From Dimargaris cristalligena (lineage: Eukaryota > Kickxellomycota > Dimargaritomycetes > Dimargaritales > Dimargaritaceae), in the NCBI GenBank assembly GCA_027576995.1, contig JANBQC010000012.1, positions 1 through 64,000 of the forward strand: a DNA stretch of 64,000 nt. The letters are read 5' to 3'. The translations under genes and the position numbers were made by a program. The notes under the pieces were generated by a model. It was not told the DNA's origin. It was given only the letters and a program-made list of their open reading frames with translations, and did not search any database. Shown here in pieces: positions 1 through 11,500 of this stretch (its first letter is position 1; every line of letters starts with the position of its first letter).

Positions 1-81
1 ATTGGTGGGATGTTTATTTTCAACCAGTAGTACTTGCCTCATCAAATGGATTTTTCGTTATACAGCTTGGATGAACTCCTA
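1..81 (+). repeat. MITE-like element, copy 1 (cut by window edge)
   Basis: This is the right-hand part of the short dispersed element described at 4365-4502. It shares the internal block 'CATCAAATGGATTTTTCG' and the 3' terminal arm beginning TTATACAGC at 58, followed by GATGAAC-like sequence. About three bases are missing near the right tip compared with the best copies. TA follows at 82-83. The left arm lies outside the window, so the boundary there cannot be seen. Confidence 0.8.
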
Positions 82-1832
82 TATTAATTCTATTAGTGAC
101 TATGGTTTAGTAAGCCAGTCTAGTATTCAGATATAACCTAAATATAGGCGGAGCTACTACTCGGTTTCCGTATTTTTCCATCTAGTGGACCTTAATGATG
201 TCAACAGTCAGTACGCTTACCATATAAGGAAGGCTCGGCAAAAGGATATTTCATTCTTCACGGGTCCTGAAATGTGAGGAAGAGGTGGTGAATATATTTT
301 CAGCCAATAAAACTGAATTAATCTCTTATATAAAGTTGTCATGAATTTCTCCCATAGGCTATACCTATCCGCACTATTGGTTAGTCCATGCGGCTATTTG
401 GTCCTAAAGAGGCCTATTTTTCAGTTGGATTGGGTGCTGTGAATGCTCCCTATTGGGTAATGGTAATGTTGTAGGTAGAGAGGTGTGTATTGGGATTGCC
501 CGTTTCCCCAAACAAAATAAATAGTGGCATATTCAAATTTATGGATTTCCTTATTCCCCCCACTTTGAAACAGAGACAGAGGGGCTCCTACTGGGGTATA
601 TCCAATATACTTGAAGTGTTTTTGGTAACCCCCTCACACACATACCCATAGACACACACACAGACATATAGTCGTTAGTCGAGGCTGGTGGTAGGGGAGT
701 GGTACTCTGTCCTAATTACTGGGAGGGGGCGGCGAAAGGAGGCAGCAGGTGGTGAGGGGGGGGTTAATGCCGAACGAGTGGGGGGGAGGATATGGACAAA
801 GGAGGGAGGGGCCGCCATACCATTTACAGCAGCTCCAGACCAACCGCCGGGCCGGGAGGAAGGGGGAGAGAAATGGGAGAAGCGGGCGGATGAATGGTTC
901 TCCGAAATCTAGAGAAGGGTGAAGGTCCAGTGTGGCTCGGGGAGCCTTGCCACAAAGCAGAAGGGCTGATGGTTGTGGCCAACAATGGCATTAAGAATGC
1001 GAGACCAACACGGCGGATTAACTGATATCCGGTGATCTCGTCGCTTGGTTTATCCATATACCTTTCCGTTCGATAGAGAGGTGAAGGTCGCTTGGTGGCT
1101 AGAGTAATAGTGGTGGTAGTAATAATAATAGTAATAATAATAATCGCCATTATCCCTCAGGCGTATTGGAGGAAGCGAGGAAGGGGGGAGGTTGCCTATC
1201 CTCGCTGATTTACCACCACCGCTCAACTGGTCCATTAATGCACCGTTCCGCCGTTGATTGACGAACTTCCTTCTGACTGGAACCATCAATTGGAGCAGTG
1301 GTGGAGGGAAAAAGGCGCACTGATAGAGAGAGAGTATGACTATTGGGCGGGTAATCTCGCTATCCACCACTAACAATGCGGGGGGTTCGCCTCTCCTATT
1401 GCTGCTGGTGATGAATAGAGGAATAAGACAAGTAGCACAGCCAATCCAATACAATGCCTGTTCCCCTTACGAGAAGAGAGCTGCACACTGACTGACTGAC
1501 TATATATAAAACTATTCACTCACCCCGGTGCTGCAGGTCCGCGATGTAGGTTTTCTGTCTCTCCCCTATCTCCTTTTTCACCCACTTGAATTGTTTTCGT
1601 TTTGTGCTTACTAGCCCTGCCCCCCCTCTATCTAATTAACTAGCTACCCCTAGCCCCTTTTTCTCCGGCCATTTGATACGATACTTCGGACTTTCCACCG
1701 GTTTGGTGCAACCACTCCCCAAGCGTTATCTGTCCCACATTCTCGGGCATCACCCACTTCTTCTTATCTTATAAGCCCTAAATATAGACCTCTGTCCGCT
1801 CGCCATTCGCTTCCCTATTCGGTAACAACACC
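82..1832. other. Intergenic region and GT25 promoter
   Basis: No convincing gene is seen. 82-600 is AT-rich without long frames. 660-1480 is strongly purine-rich on the + strand with G-runs and a (TAA)n-like tract near 1117-1142. Frames here are low-complexity shadows. From about 1500 to 1832 the + strand becomes pyrimidine-rich, as upstream of other genes in this window. A TATA-like TTATAAGCCCTAAATATAG lies near 1769-1787, about 50 nt before the glycosyltransferase ATG. Confidence 0.6.
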
Positions 1833-2804
1833 ATGGCTTTCCAAAACCTAGACTACGCTCCGCTGGGCGACCAGCCCGGTAAACCCCACCCCAACTCCCG
1901 CCGTTTCCGCCTGGCTTCGGTGGCCGCCCTCATGACCCTGGCTACCGTCCTCTCTTGTGCCGTTTCCGTCTATTTCACCTCCCATTGGTACAACGCCCAC
2001 CTCCGCCAGCTCGCCAACCTCTACGACCAATCCCCCAACACCTCCACCTCCACTCCTACTACTACTACTACTACTACTACCAACGCCATCAAACTGCAGA
2101 CCCATCTCGGCTTGGACCAGGTCTATGTCATCAACCTGGACAAGCGGCCTGACCGGATGGTCCAGCTCGCGGCCTTGGCTGAAATGCTGCACTTCAAGTT
2201 CCAGCGCAGTCGGGCCAACACCTCCGATGAGGCCCTTGACGAACTGGGTCGGCCGTCGTCGCACCGCGCCTGTTGGCTCAGCCACATGAACGTGTACCGC
2301 CAAATCCTCGCCGACCCGACCGTGCAAACCGCCCTGGTGCTCGAAGACGACGTGGATATGGATTTTGATATTCAGTACCACGCCTACCGGGCCCTGACCG
2401 CCGCCACGCGGGACGACCCCCAGTGGGACATGGTCTACCTGGGCCACTGCAGCGGTGTTGAAGGCCGTGATGCCGACCGGCTCGTGGATTCCGGTGCTAA
2501 ACTTTATCGCTCCATCAATCCCATCTGCACCCACGGGTACGCCGTGAGTCGCGCCGGTGCCCAGAAATTGCTCCAACTCATGGCTGATTTCACCGCCCCC
2601 CTGGATATGTTGCTGATTGAATTGGTCAAGGCCAACCGGGTTAAATCTTACTCCGTTGCTCCGCCCCTGATCATTCAGTACCATTTCGATGGGGATCGGT
2701 CCGATATCAATGCCGATGGTAATAACAACGGTGGGGGGGATGCCCTCGCTGTTTCGGCCCACGATCGTCTGGATGTAATTCTGGGCTTATTGTCTGACGA
2801 GTAA
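1833..2804 (+). CDS. GT25-family glycosyltransferase, type II membrane protein
   Basis: The 323-residue product resembles glycosyltransferase family 25 (LPS glycosyltransferase / procollagen galactosyltransferase type), which transfers sugars in the secretory pathway. Residues about 29-48 form a single hydrophobic anchor after a short basic N-terminus, which fits a Golgi type II topology. A Ser/Thr stem with a Thr run (about 68-84) follows. The catalytic domain begins at VYVINLDKRPDR (about 97-108), the family's N-terminal motif. The acidic metal-site-like LVLEDDVD is at about 168-175, and THGYAVSRAGAQKLL (about 233-247) and PLDMLL (about 256-261) match later conserved blocks. The start ATG is in an ideal ACCATGG context, and no intron is needed. 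The Thr run is encoded by an ACT microsatellite. The acceptor substrate cannot be told from sequence. Confidence 0.88.
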   Translation: MAFQNLDYAPLGDQPGKPHPNSRRFRLASVAALMTLATVLSCAVSVYFTSHWYNAHLRQLANLYDQSPNTSTSTPTTTTTTTTNAIKLQTHLGLDQVYVINLDKRPDRMVQLAALAEMLHFKFQRSRANTSDEALDELGRPSSHRACWLSHMNVYRQILADPTVQTALVLEDDVDMDFDIQYHAYRALTAATRDDPQWDMVYLGHCSGVEGRDADRLVDSGAKLYRSINPICTHGYAVSRAGAQKLLQLMADFTAPLDMLLIELVKANRVKSYSVAPPLIIQYHFDGDRSDINADGNNNGGGDALAVSAHDRLDVILGLLSDE

Positions 2805-2895
2805 TTGACAGCCGCCAAAAGCTGGCCAATTTATTCCGTATATATATTTATATTTATACGGATGAACAAACCGGTTCTTTACTATACTATTAACT

Positions 2896-2928
<33 letters not shown>

Positions 2929-3392
2929 TATCTGCATTTTCACTGACCCCGGCTGCGCCTCGTATGGTTTTCATTAATCTATGCTGGTTCTTTCTTATCA
3001 TCCCTTCAAGTTTGGTCGTGTCCTTTCTCATTTATTTTCCCTCCACTTGTTAGCCATCTTCAGTATTTTTTGACCTTCCCGTTTTGCACTCTCCTCCCCC
3101 TCCCTCTTTCACTTATAAGTTCTTGTAAGTCTCCTGAACTGATTAATTCCTGGTTATAGCCAACCAGGACCCCCCTCCCCTGACTACTTCTATCGATTTA
3201 ACTCACAATCTTTATTAACCCCATGTATATGTATACACGAACTAAATTTCGTTAGCAGTATATTTCCAATAAATTCTCAGTTCAATGCAATCGCACCTTA
3301 CTACTATGCCCATTTAATACACAGTTGAAACCATCTTTTACTAAAGTAACATGTATTTTATACGGGTGTTGATCACAGGGTTGTGCTGTGTT
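2805..3392. other. Intergenic region between convergent genes, with CA repeat
   Basis: The 3' flank of the glycosyltransferase gene contains a (CA)n microsatellite at 2898-2926 and AT-rich sequence. No gene or RNA is recognised. It separates the + strand glycosyltransferase from the - strand small membrane protein gene, so both genes end here. Confidence 0.6.
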
Positions 3393-3872
3393 TTAGGCGG
3401 AGCTGCCTGAGTCCGAGTCCGGTCGCTTAAAAATAATTTTCTTGGGCGCCGTTTCGAAGATTTTGTCCTCGAAAGCCAGCATGAAAATCGCTAGTCCCGC
3501 AAAGCCTAATTCGGATAAAGGTAGAGATATGTCATCAATTGGTGGTTAATTTGGGACATATATCTGAGTAAAGTGGGGCATATTGCTCTTTTTATAGATA
3601 TATTATTAAAAAATGATAAACTAGCCTAATGAAACAGTCTATAATATAGTAAAAGGTCTTGTCCCCGAGGGTGGGAGGGGGGTGGTCGCAATATACAGTA
3701 AAGGAAAAATAAGGCAATGCAGACTTGAATAAAACCTACCGGTTGAAATCCAAAGTCGGGTCAGGGGACTTATCGACGTCCAGGCCTTAAACCAACGCCG
3801 AGGCGCGATTTCCTTGGAGGTAGTGGCATTGGCCTCGGACAGCCGCTTCTGATTGGACTTGCGAGTACTCAT
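3393..3872 (-). CDS. Small single-pass membrane protein, two exons
   Basis: Joining exon 1 (3872-3740) and exon 2 (3505-3393) gives an 81-residue protein. The 234-nt intron (3739-3506) starts GTAGGT and ends ATTAG. Its phase 1 junction completes a Gly codon and opens a frame to TAA. Exon 1 encodes a polar, Lys/Arg-rich N-terminus (MSTRKSNQKRLSEAN...) and the start of a hydrophobic stretch. Exon 2 completes the stretch (GFAGLAIFMLAF, about 45-56) and ends in a basic then acidic Ser-rich tail (KKIIFKRPDSDSGSSA). The layout is a small single-pass organelle or ER membrane protein. I do not recognise the family. The gene is supported by the clean splice join rather than by homology. Confidence 0.6.
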
Positions 3873-4364
3873 TTAAAAGAATAAAAATATATATCTGCGT
3901 GGCTCTGAAGTGTAAAGATGTACAGGTGGAAAGGTATAGGTATTACTTTATATAACGGTCTAAATGGAACATACAGAGTAAGTTATTCAAAGTGGAGATC
4001 AGTTGTACGAATCGGAATGTTAAGTGAGGTGAAGTGGCTGAACCCTCGACTCAAGGTAAGTAATGTCTAATGGTGGGACATGGGAGTTCTCCGATAGTTA
4101 GAAGGTCGTTTGGGAGACTATTTTAGTCATCAGCCATGAGCATATATAATACCGCCACAGATAGTTTTATAAGATATTTGGCAAAGGCCGAGGGAGTCGC
4201 ACCCCATTCTTACCCAGCACGTGGGTTTCGTAAACGATAAATACCAGGTCGCCCCAGTTACTGCTGGGCTATAGCCTCATTAATACCAATTAACTGAGCC
4301 TCCAGCATATTTGATCACATTTACCATTATGGGTCTTCCCTCGGCAATTTGCCACTGTTTGATA
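3873..4364. other. Intergenic region, no gene seen
   Basis: AT-rich sequence upstream of the small membrane protein gene. It should hold that gene's promoter on the - strand, but no clear TATA box or conserved frame stands out. Confidence 0.5.
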
Positions 4365-4502
4365 TGGGTGAAGTTCAGCTTGGTTGTATAAGGTTTTAAC
4401 CGATATGTGTATGGGAAAATCGGTGGGATGTTTATTTTCAACCAGTCGTATTTGCCTCATCAAATGGATTTTGCGTTATACAGCCTTGTTGAACTACTCC
4501 CA
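4365..4502 (+). repeat. MITE-like element, copy 2 (reference copy)
   Basis: A 138-bp element bounded by TA at 4363-4364 and 4503-4504. The left end TGGGTGAAGTTCAGC... and the reverse complement of the right end (TGGGAGTAGTTCAAC...) match at 21 of 27 positions, ending with GTATAA on both arms. With the flanks, the outermost 8 bases GATATGGG / CCCATATC are a perfect inverted pair. The internal part has no reading frame and is shared with five other copies in this window. This architecture (TA target, short TIR, non-coding, constant length) is that of a Tc1/mariner-type MITE. Confidence 0.9.
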
Positions 4503-4876
4503 TATCTTCAAAATTAAACTAGGGTTTGTAATAGCATTATATTCTAATTTGGTTAGGGCCTCGTGGCTAATACTGCAGTACACAATAAAAAACCTAAATG
4601 AGAAAAAAACAGAGAACAGTAGCGTAATACCGATAATAATAATGAAAGGCAAGCTGATTACCGAGTGGCAGCTTAAAGGATGCGTGAATGTGTGTGTGTA
4701 AGAAAGGGAGTAATGCTATTATAAATTAATTAGACAAGAAATAATAATAAAACTAGGGTTCAATACATATCCTAAAAGGAATGGCAAATAGGTTCTTTTT
4801 TGAAACTCTATTTCACTCCTCCAATATTAAAATTAGCTATAAAAGTAGACCAGTAGAGCGAACATCACAATCTCGA
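4503..4876. other. Intergenic region, AT-rich
   Basis: The 3' flank of the kelch gene. Sequence is AT-rich with several AATAAA/AATAATAA-like strings, possible poly(A) signals for the - strand gene. No gene seen. Confidence 0.5.
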
Positions 4877-7800
4877 TTAACTTGGCGGACGCGACGAGTC
4901 ATTATCAGCCGGACGCTGTTTAGGCACTGGCGATGATGACAAGGCTGGTTGCGTCTGCTGAGGTAACGACTGCTGCTGTTGGGGGTGCATCATTACCGGA
5001 TGTTGGTAAGGGAGATGAAGGTGAGGGTGATGGGGATGGAATCCAGGGGCAAAGTGGGGGTGGTGAGGGGCTCCCCCCATCGGTGCCGTCATATGGAACT
5101 GGTGCGGGTGGGGATGGTGGGGAAGCCCGCCGGGAGGCGTCGCCATGAATACTGGTGCGGGCCCAGGGCCTCCTCCGCCACCACCGGCAACCACCGAATT
5201 CGCCATGGATGAGTTTAGATTGGAGCTACTGTGGTTCAGACCCGTAAAGTACGAAGTGACCGAGGGCGGTGGTTGGGAACGGTTAGGTCCCGACGTAGTG
5301 TTGGACCGCTGGCGACCACTCTCGGCCAGATGGGAGGGACTCGGTGACCCCGGCGGTGGCACCATCCAGGTCGGGGCAAAAGTAATAGCCCCCGGATGGT
5401 GGTGCGGCATTGCACCCGGTGGAGCCATCATCATTTGGGGTGGCATCATTAGGGAACCCGCCGGAATTCCGGGGAGATGGTGGAATGTTGGCGGTGGTTG
5501 TTGTGGAGTGTTAAATGATTTAGACCGTCCGGTTTTAGCTTTACTACCGCTCCCGCTGTTACCGTTCGGGCCACTCTTACTCCGACTTGCCTTGGACGAG
5601 GTGGAGGGCCTTGCCCCCCCATTACCACCGGGGGAATTCGTTGAGGACTCAGCCCCGCTCCCAGCCAAAGAACTGCTATGCGATGCAACATGGTGCGGTT
5701 GTCTAGGTAACGGCAACCGGCCCGTCGTGCCATCCCGCTCGGTTGGGCCAGATGACGAATGGTGGTGGCTAGTCCCACCAGTCTGTTTGTCATGGAATCG
5801 CGGGTTGAGGGGACTTTCACTCAAACTCAGTCGCAAGTGGGCCGGATTGGGGGCCGGCGAACTAATTGAAGTGGACGTCCGGTGGCGCGGTAAAGCCTGG
5901 CGGGCATCGGAAGTGGAGGAATTAGTAGTCGAGGTCAAAGTGTTTTTCCGGGGCCGGGCCGTCGCCGGGTCATCAATACTCGCACTCCGCCGGGGACCTC
6001 CTAGGCCATTAGTCGCCACAGCCGTGCCCGAACTGGATATCGAGGGCCGGGAATCTTCGATCATACTTGCCAGTGACCCAGAGGGGTTGAGGATGGAACC
6101 GAACGGGGGGGCCGATATGGAACTCCGGGGTGTAGATTCGGGTTCATCGTAGAGTACCTGGGTCGCTCCCGTTGCTGCAGCCGCCGCATCCGACCGCTTG
6201 CTGGACTTCTTGCGGCGCCGCCGGGGAAGAGTTTCACCGGGTTCGGTATCGGGGTCCTCTCGGTCAGTCAAAGTCCCAGCCTCCTTGGCCTTCTTGGAGC
6301 GTTTCGACTTCTTACGTTTGACTTTTTTGCTTTCACCCGTCTTCTTACGTCGTTTACTACCCCCAATGGCCCCTTTCAACCCGGTTGAACCGCTCAGAAT
6401 CGAATCATGACAACTACTTTCGTCACTGCCGACTTCACAGTCAGGTCCTAAGCTACCACCACCATTGCGATGTTTCTTGGGGTTACTACCGCTACCCCCT
6501 ACTAGACTAGCAGACTCGTCCTTGTCGGACATGTGGGCGGCGGAGTCAACCCGATTGACAGTTGCGGACCGCTTACTGCTGCTATTCCGATGGTCATGGG
6601 ACTCTTCGTCCGCTCGGCCAGCCTTGGAAGGTCGCCGGTGGTTTGCGGAAGTGCGGGTATTCCGACGTTGTAGGGTGCTCAAACGACGCCGGCGCCGTTT
6701 ACAGAGCCACATGGCTCCGACGAGGCTCAGCAGGAAAGCGACGGCCCCGACCACGATGCCGATGATGGCCCCCACGGATAAATCCCCGGCGCCCTGGGCG
6801 AGGGAGAGATAGGCGCTGTTGACAGGGTCTTGGTTACCGCTGAGCGCGCTGGACAGGGAGAACCATTCCACGGTTTTCCACGCCGCCACATCTACCACTA
6901 CGAGTTGGTCCTTGTCGCTCGGTTGGTCAGTCCGTAGGCCGCGCCGCCGATCGGGGTTGACGAGGAGGCCGTTGGAGGACCGTTTCACGGGGGAAGCGTG
7001 GGATGATGAGGATGGTGACGGTGCCGAAGATGAGGTGGATGCGGTTGCAGATGACATGGATTCAGTACTATTGCTAGTGCTATTACTATTGGTCACGCCG
7101 TAGATTGAATCCGTATCAACTTTCAGTACCCCCATGGCTGATATGAGGTACTTGCCAATGAGCGTGGAGGTGTGACCGAACCGGGCCATGCCTATCTTAT
7201 CCTTATCTGGAAGTCCGGGGCGGGACCAGGTCCAGGATTGGCTATTCAGGACGGCTATATCAGAAAAGTATTCCGTCTGTTCCATATTCGTAACGCCGCC
7301 GGTCACAATAATTTGGTTATAGTAGCCTGTAAGATAGTATGGGAGAAAATGACACAGGTTGGGGTGGTCAATGTGATAAACAAAGCAGGCGGGAAAGGCG
7401 GGATCGATGATAGCAGGTTTAGATTATATACATGTATAGTCCGAATTTGCCGACCAATGAAAGCTGTGATCATAAACAAATGAGGGAATATTCGTAAGGA
7501 AATACCATGGGGAGCCCAGATTCGTTACATTAGGTTCCCTCATATTCATTTGAAACTCCGACTCCAAAAGTCACAAGGCGTTCCAACGCGGCGGGAACCC
7601 TCCACGAATAGAAGCTTAAACTTACTGGCAATTCCGAATAGTTTGAGACCGGGGAACCACGCCCCTGTGGCATCCACCTGGGACCACACCGCATTGACAG
7701 TATCGTACAAGTGCACCATGTTGGGATCCACCAACGAACCATTGCTACACCCGCCTAGCACAGCCATGTGGGTATTATTAATCATGACCGCCCGGTGCTG

Positions 7801-8505
7801 GTACCGCGCCAACGGGAACGAGTCCGTGCGGTCGTTCGCAGCGGGATAATTCGGACTACCCCAATCGAGTGATTCGGGATCGAACAAGTGAAGGTCGGCG
7901 TTTTCGCTATCGTCCTCGGGCCCGTTATTGCCGACCGTTTGGCCGCCGAAATACACGATTCGCTGGATCTCCGGGGCGTATACCGCCGTGGCGCCCCAGA
8001 GGCGGTCGCCGTCGATGCCCCACCGGGTCCAGGACTTCATTTTGAGATTGTACGCAATGAACGAACTGCGCGCCCGTTCGCCGGCCGGGCCGTCACCCCC
8101 GCCCACGACGATCACAGGGGTATCATCCTGGCGGCGGAGCAGGGTCGCCGTGTGACCGGCCACCAATGGGCCGTCGTTGCGGTCAACGTAGTTGGTCTCC
8201 CACGCGGGTACGTGGGCGGAGAATTCTTCGCCCAGATACAGCGAGTAGGGCTGGGGGAGGTACGTGGGCGTAGCCGTATTGTTGCCGACGAGTGGTCCGG
8301 GGATAGACTTGAGACCGCCGATAAAGTAGAGCCGTTTGTCGTAATAAACGGCGGCGTGGTTGTACGAGAGTAAATCGCCGGACACAGTCGGAATGCTAGT
8401 ACATAGCAAGGTGACTAAGTGGTACACCAGGCAACAAGTGGCGAAATATATTAGTTGGGTGTGTGACCGCGGTCGCGGCCTTGACGGTAAAGATGATGAA
8501 GTCAT
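4877..8505 (-). CDS. Kelch-repeat type I membrane protein with long basic cytoplasmic tail
   Basis: Exon 1 (8505-7626) and exon 2 (7326-4877), joined across a 299-nt GTAAGT...ACAG intron in phase 1, give about 1109 residues. The N-terminus has a hydrophobic signal segment (about 17-40). The ectodomain carries kelch-type strands with paired Gly and spaced aromatic residues (RLYFIGGLKS, VIVVGGGDG, RIVYFGGQT, MAVLGGCSNG, IIVTGGVTN), suggesting a six- or seven-blade propeller. The splice join falls inside the last repeats and restores IVTGG. A Ser/Thr linker leads to a transmembrane helix (about 478-502). It is followed by KRRRRR, Lys/Arg-rich clusters, and a long Ser, Pro and His-rich low-complexity tail (HHPHPH, poly-Gln near the end). 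It is probably a cell-surface or wall-associated receptor-like protein. Kelch-TM proteins are common in early fungi but their ligands are unknown. The chosen ATG precedes the signal segment; the frame stays open upstream. Confidence 0.85.
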
Positions 8506-11500
8506 GATAATTAGGTATAGTAGATAGAGAGAAAAAAAACGACCCGAAGTATTTGGAATACAGCCAAAAAGGGAAGCAAAGGTAACTCTAGGGTTGAAAG
8601 GTGAGGCCAGAGTTTCTCGCCGCTTGAACGGGGACGGTTTACCAAGAGGTGCTCTTTTAGCAAGAAAGTGGGGCGGAAGTATATTCCACTTTGAGGCGCC
8701 CTTCGGTATGGATATCTGTGCAAATGGGGGAGGGGGAGAGAGTGTGTGTGTGTGTGGGTGTGGACCAAGGAGTAACAGCGACCCAGGCAGATGTAGGAGT
8801 GACGACGAATGGGGGTGGTATGGAGTGTGCAGTATGAGTGAGTCAAGGGACGCGAAGGGAAGAACAGGGAAAGTGAAGCGCAAATTATGAATCCGACTCG
8901 CCAAAAATCGAGAGTCAATCAACGGGCAATGTAGTCCCCTCTCCTCAAGTAGACCCAAATATAGACGCTGGCAGAGGGATTGCCTTTCCTGGTAATTGAG
9001 CAGTACAGTTGGAGTGAACCGCCGCAATAATTCGGAGTATGTAAAAGGAGAAGCGGGTCAATCAATCCGAAACTCTCCCGCCACAGAGTAAGGGGAAAGA
9101 GATATAAAGTAGAATATAGCGAGCACGGTGCTGGGTCGTTGCTATTCACCGGCTAAAGGGTGGTTGTGTTTTCCCGTACGCAGGGTAGCAGCAACACAAG
9201 ATAAATCTGAATCGGAATGTTCACGGTGAACGGGTGCAGTGGTTGGAAATGGGAATAGACTGGGGGTGCAGAGAACTTAGAGAAGCCCAGGAGAGAAATG
9301 ATTTCGGCGAGGTGATCGGTGATAGATATACTAGAAAAATAGGCCGATGCAGACCGGCCCGACTGGTTCGCGAAATAGACGATTCTGCAAGGGGGAGTGA
9401 TGTGGGGGAGAGTCAAGCGAGCGGAAAGTGCGATCCTTGGGGACCGGTTGTTAGTACGGGGGCGTCGAGCGGGTTGGGGCGTTCCACAAGGAGATTGGCC
9501 ACCTATAGAGGGTTAAGGGGCACACGGATGTCACTACCACAATTGGACGGCATCCTTCCAGAACAGAGGAAGAGAGGGCGGCTTATGAACCCAAAGCCCC
9601 TCTAAATAGAATGCAATATGAGAGAGAACGTGCCTGGCGAGAGGGGCGTACGGACATACACACCCACCCACACATACCGTTGTATACAAATACGCCTTGA
9701 CTTACTCACACGTACGCGGTGGACGTAGAATGTTTGGTGTGGAGTAGGGGGGGTGGTTGGAGGGCAAGGGGAGAGTGGACCAGCAACGGATAAGGTTAAG
9801 GGTACGAAGCGGGTAAAGTGCCGGAGAAGGGGTAGTAGAGGTATGTGGGGGAAGGAGGGTAAGTAAGTATATGAACAATGTACTCTGAAATAAAGTGGTT
9901 CCAAGGCCAATGTGTGCCCAAGCTGATTAGGATAGAGGGGATATATAGCCGTAAAATGGAATCCAATGTGAAATGTAGGAGTTAAAGAATACCCAAAATG
10001 AAACCGGTTATGAAAAGATGCTGACGGTGACGATATATATATATATATGGGGCTGGCCAGGAAAATTTATTAGCCCTTGGGGCTGAGCACCACGTTCAGA
10101 GTGGCTGCTAGAGTAAAGCGGATTTACCGATAGAAGTAATGAAGCGGGGGACACACACTCTCTCTCTACGGCAGGAGAGGGAATCTTCTTTCCGAATTTT
10201 ACTGCACAGCTGCGTCAGAGAGGTGGGTACGCAGATGGGGCAGTTCCTCCAAGCCTGGGGTGGTATTCAGAGGCACGACGACAATAGTGGGAAGGGGAGG
10301 GGATGTGTGTTGGTAAGATGGTGTAGGATGGGGAAGGAAATAATTCAGCCGATAGACCACAGTCCGCGCAACTTAAAATCTGGTCAATTGGCCACGGAAT
10401 ACGGTTGGTACGCGGCCTCAAGTCCTTTTAAACTAATCAAGACCAATGTATCTACGCCAATACTGGTGACTATATGATGGCGAAGGATGGTGGGGGCGGA
10501 AAAGGGGAACGTAGCCAATGGAGGTATGCGAAGGGTAACCGATAAATCCCAATTAAAGAGCAATAAAAAAAGACCTTAGGGCAATGCGAAACACGATACC
10601 AGTACGGCCTCTCGAACCCGTATATATAGTCCACGAGTGAAGTCCAAGGAAGTCGAACAGGGGTGGGTAGTTGATGAACCAACTCCAAAATAATATATGC
10701 AAAACCCGCTCGGAAAAAGGGGTCGGAGTTCCAATGAACGAGGTTTCAGAGCCACCGATCCCAGTGGCCAGGCAGGATGGCTTGGCCCGCAAAATATTTA
10801 ACAATGGAAGCAAGACGGGTACGGTCGTCTCAAAGTCGTTTGACATGGCCGAAACACGCCATGGTGGGAAAGTGTAGGTGGATTATATACATGTGGGTGC
10901 GCGAGTGTTTGCGGGGCGAGAGTGAATAGGGGAGAGATTCGGCTCGGCTGAATAATATGAACCATCCGCTTAGTGCGAGACAATAGGTCCCGCTGGGTTA
11001 CCTTTAAAATACCGACTGTATTTTTTTTCGTATATATTTCTTATTCACCATTCTCTATAGTCTTGTCGGAGTTTACGCATGTTTCCAGTCCTATATCGTC
11101 CACCCCCATGCTTACGAAGTTGTTGTGATGGTTTAGCCGAATTTAATGATGGGGCGAAATTTGACAACCTCTCACAACGATGTTCCAATTGCCCCCCTCC
11201 AGTGAGTCGCTGGGATCGATCGTCCCCAGTTGGACTTACGAATAAGCGAATGGGCAAGGCCAATAACAGTTACCTATATCACTGGGAATACTGGGTAAAT
11301 ACATGCCTAGTGGCTCCCACCCCGAATCCTGCCACTGTACGCCGTGTGATGAGTATTGTATTTCCAGTCGAGGTGTGCTCACCAATAATATCACCGGTAT
11401 GGTCTTAAGTTACCAATGTTGGGCCAGTTTGTTGTCGTAGATCTCTCTAATCAGTTGGTTTTGGAAGCGTTAAATCAAAATATAACCAAAAATTGATCAA

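Noticed and set aside
688..1454. Open frames on both strands rich in Gly/Arg or Tyr/His/Thr
   Set aside because: They follow purine-rich and trinucleotide (TAA/GTA) tracts; composition is explained by simple sequence and no domain is visible.
1848..2762. 304-codon - strand frame
   Set aside because: Antisense shadow of the GT25 gene; Gly/Val/His-biased with no motif.
5145..6152. 335-codon + strand frame
   Set aside because: It is antisense to exon 2 of the kelch gene, whose - strand reading has a domain order, a transmembrane helix and a clean splice join.
9234..9605. 123-codon + strand frame
   Set aside because: Lies in the purine-rich block, is Arg/Gly-biased, and has no leader or family resemblance.
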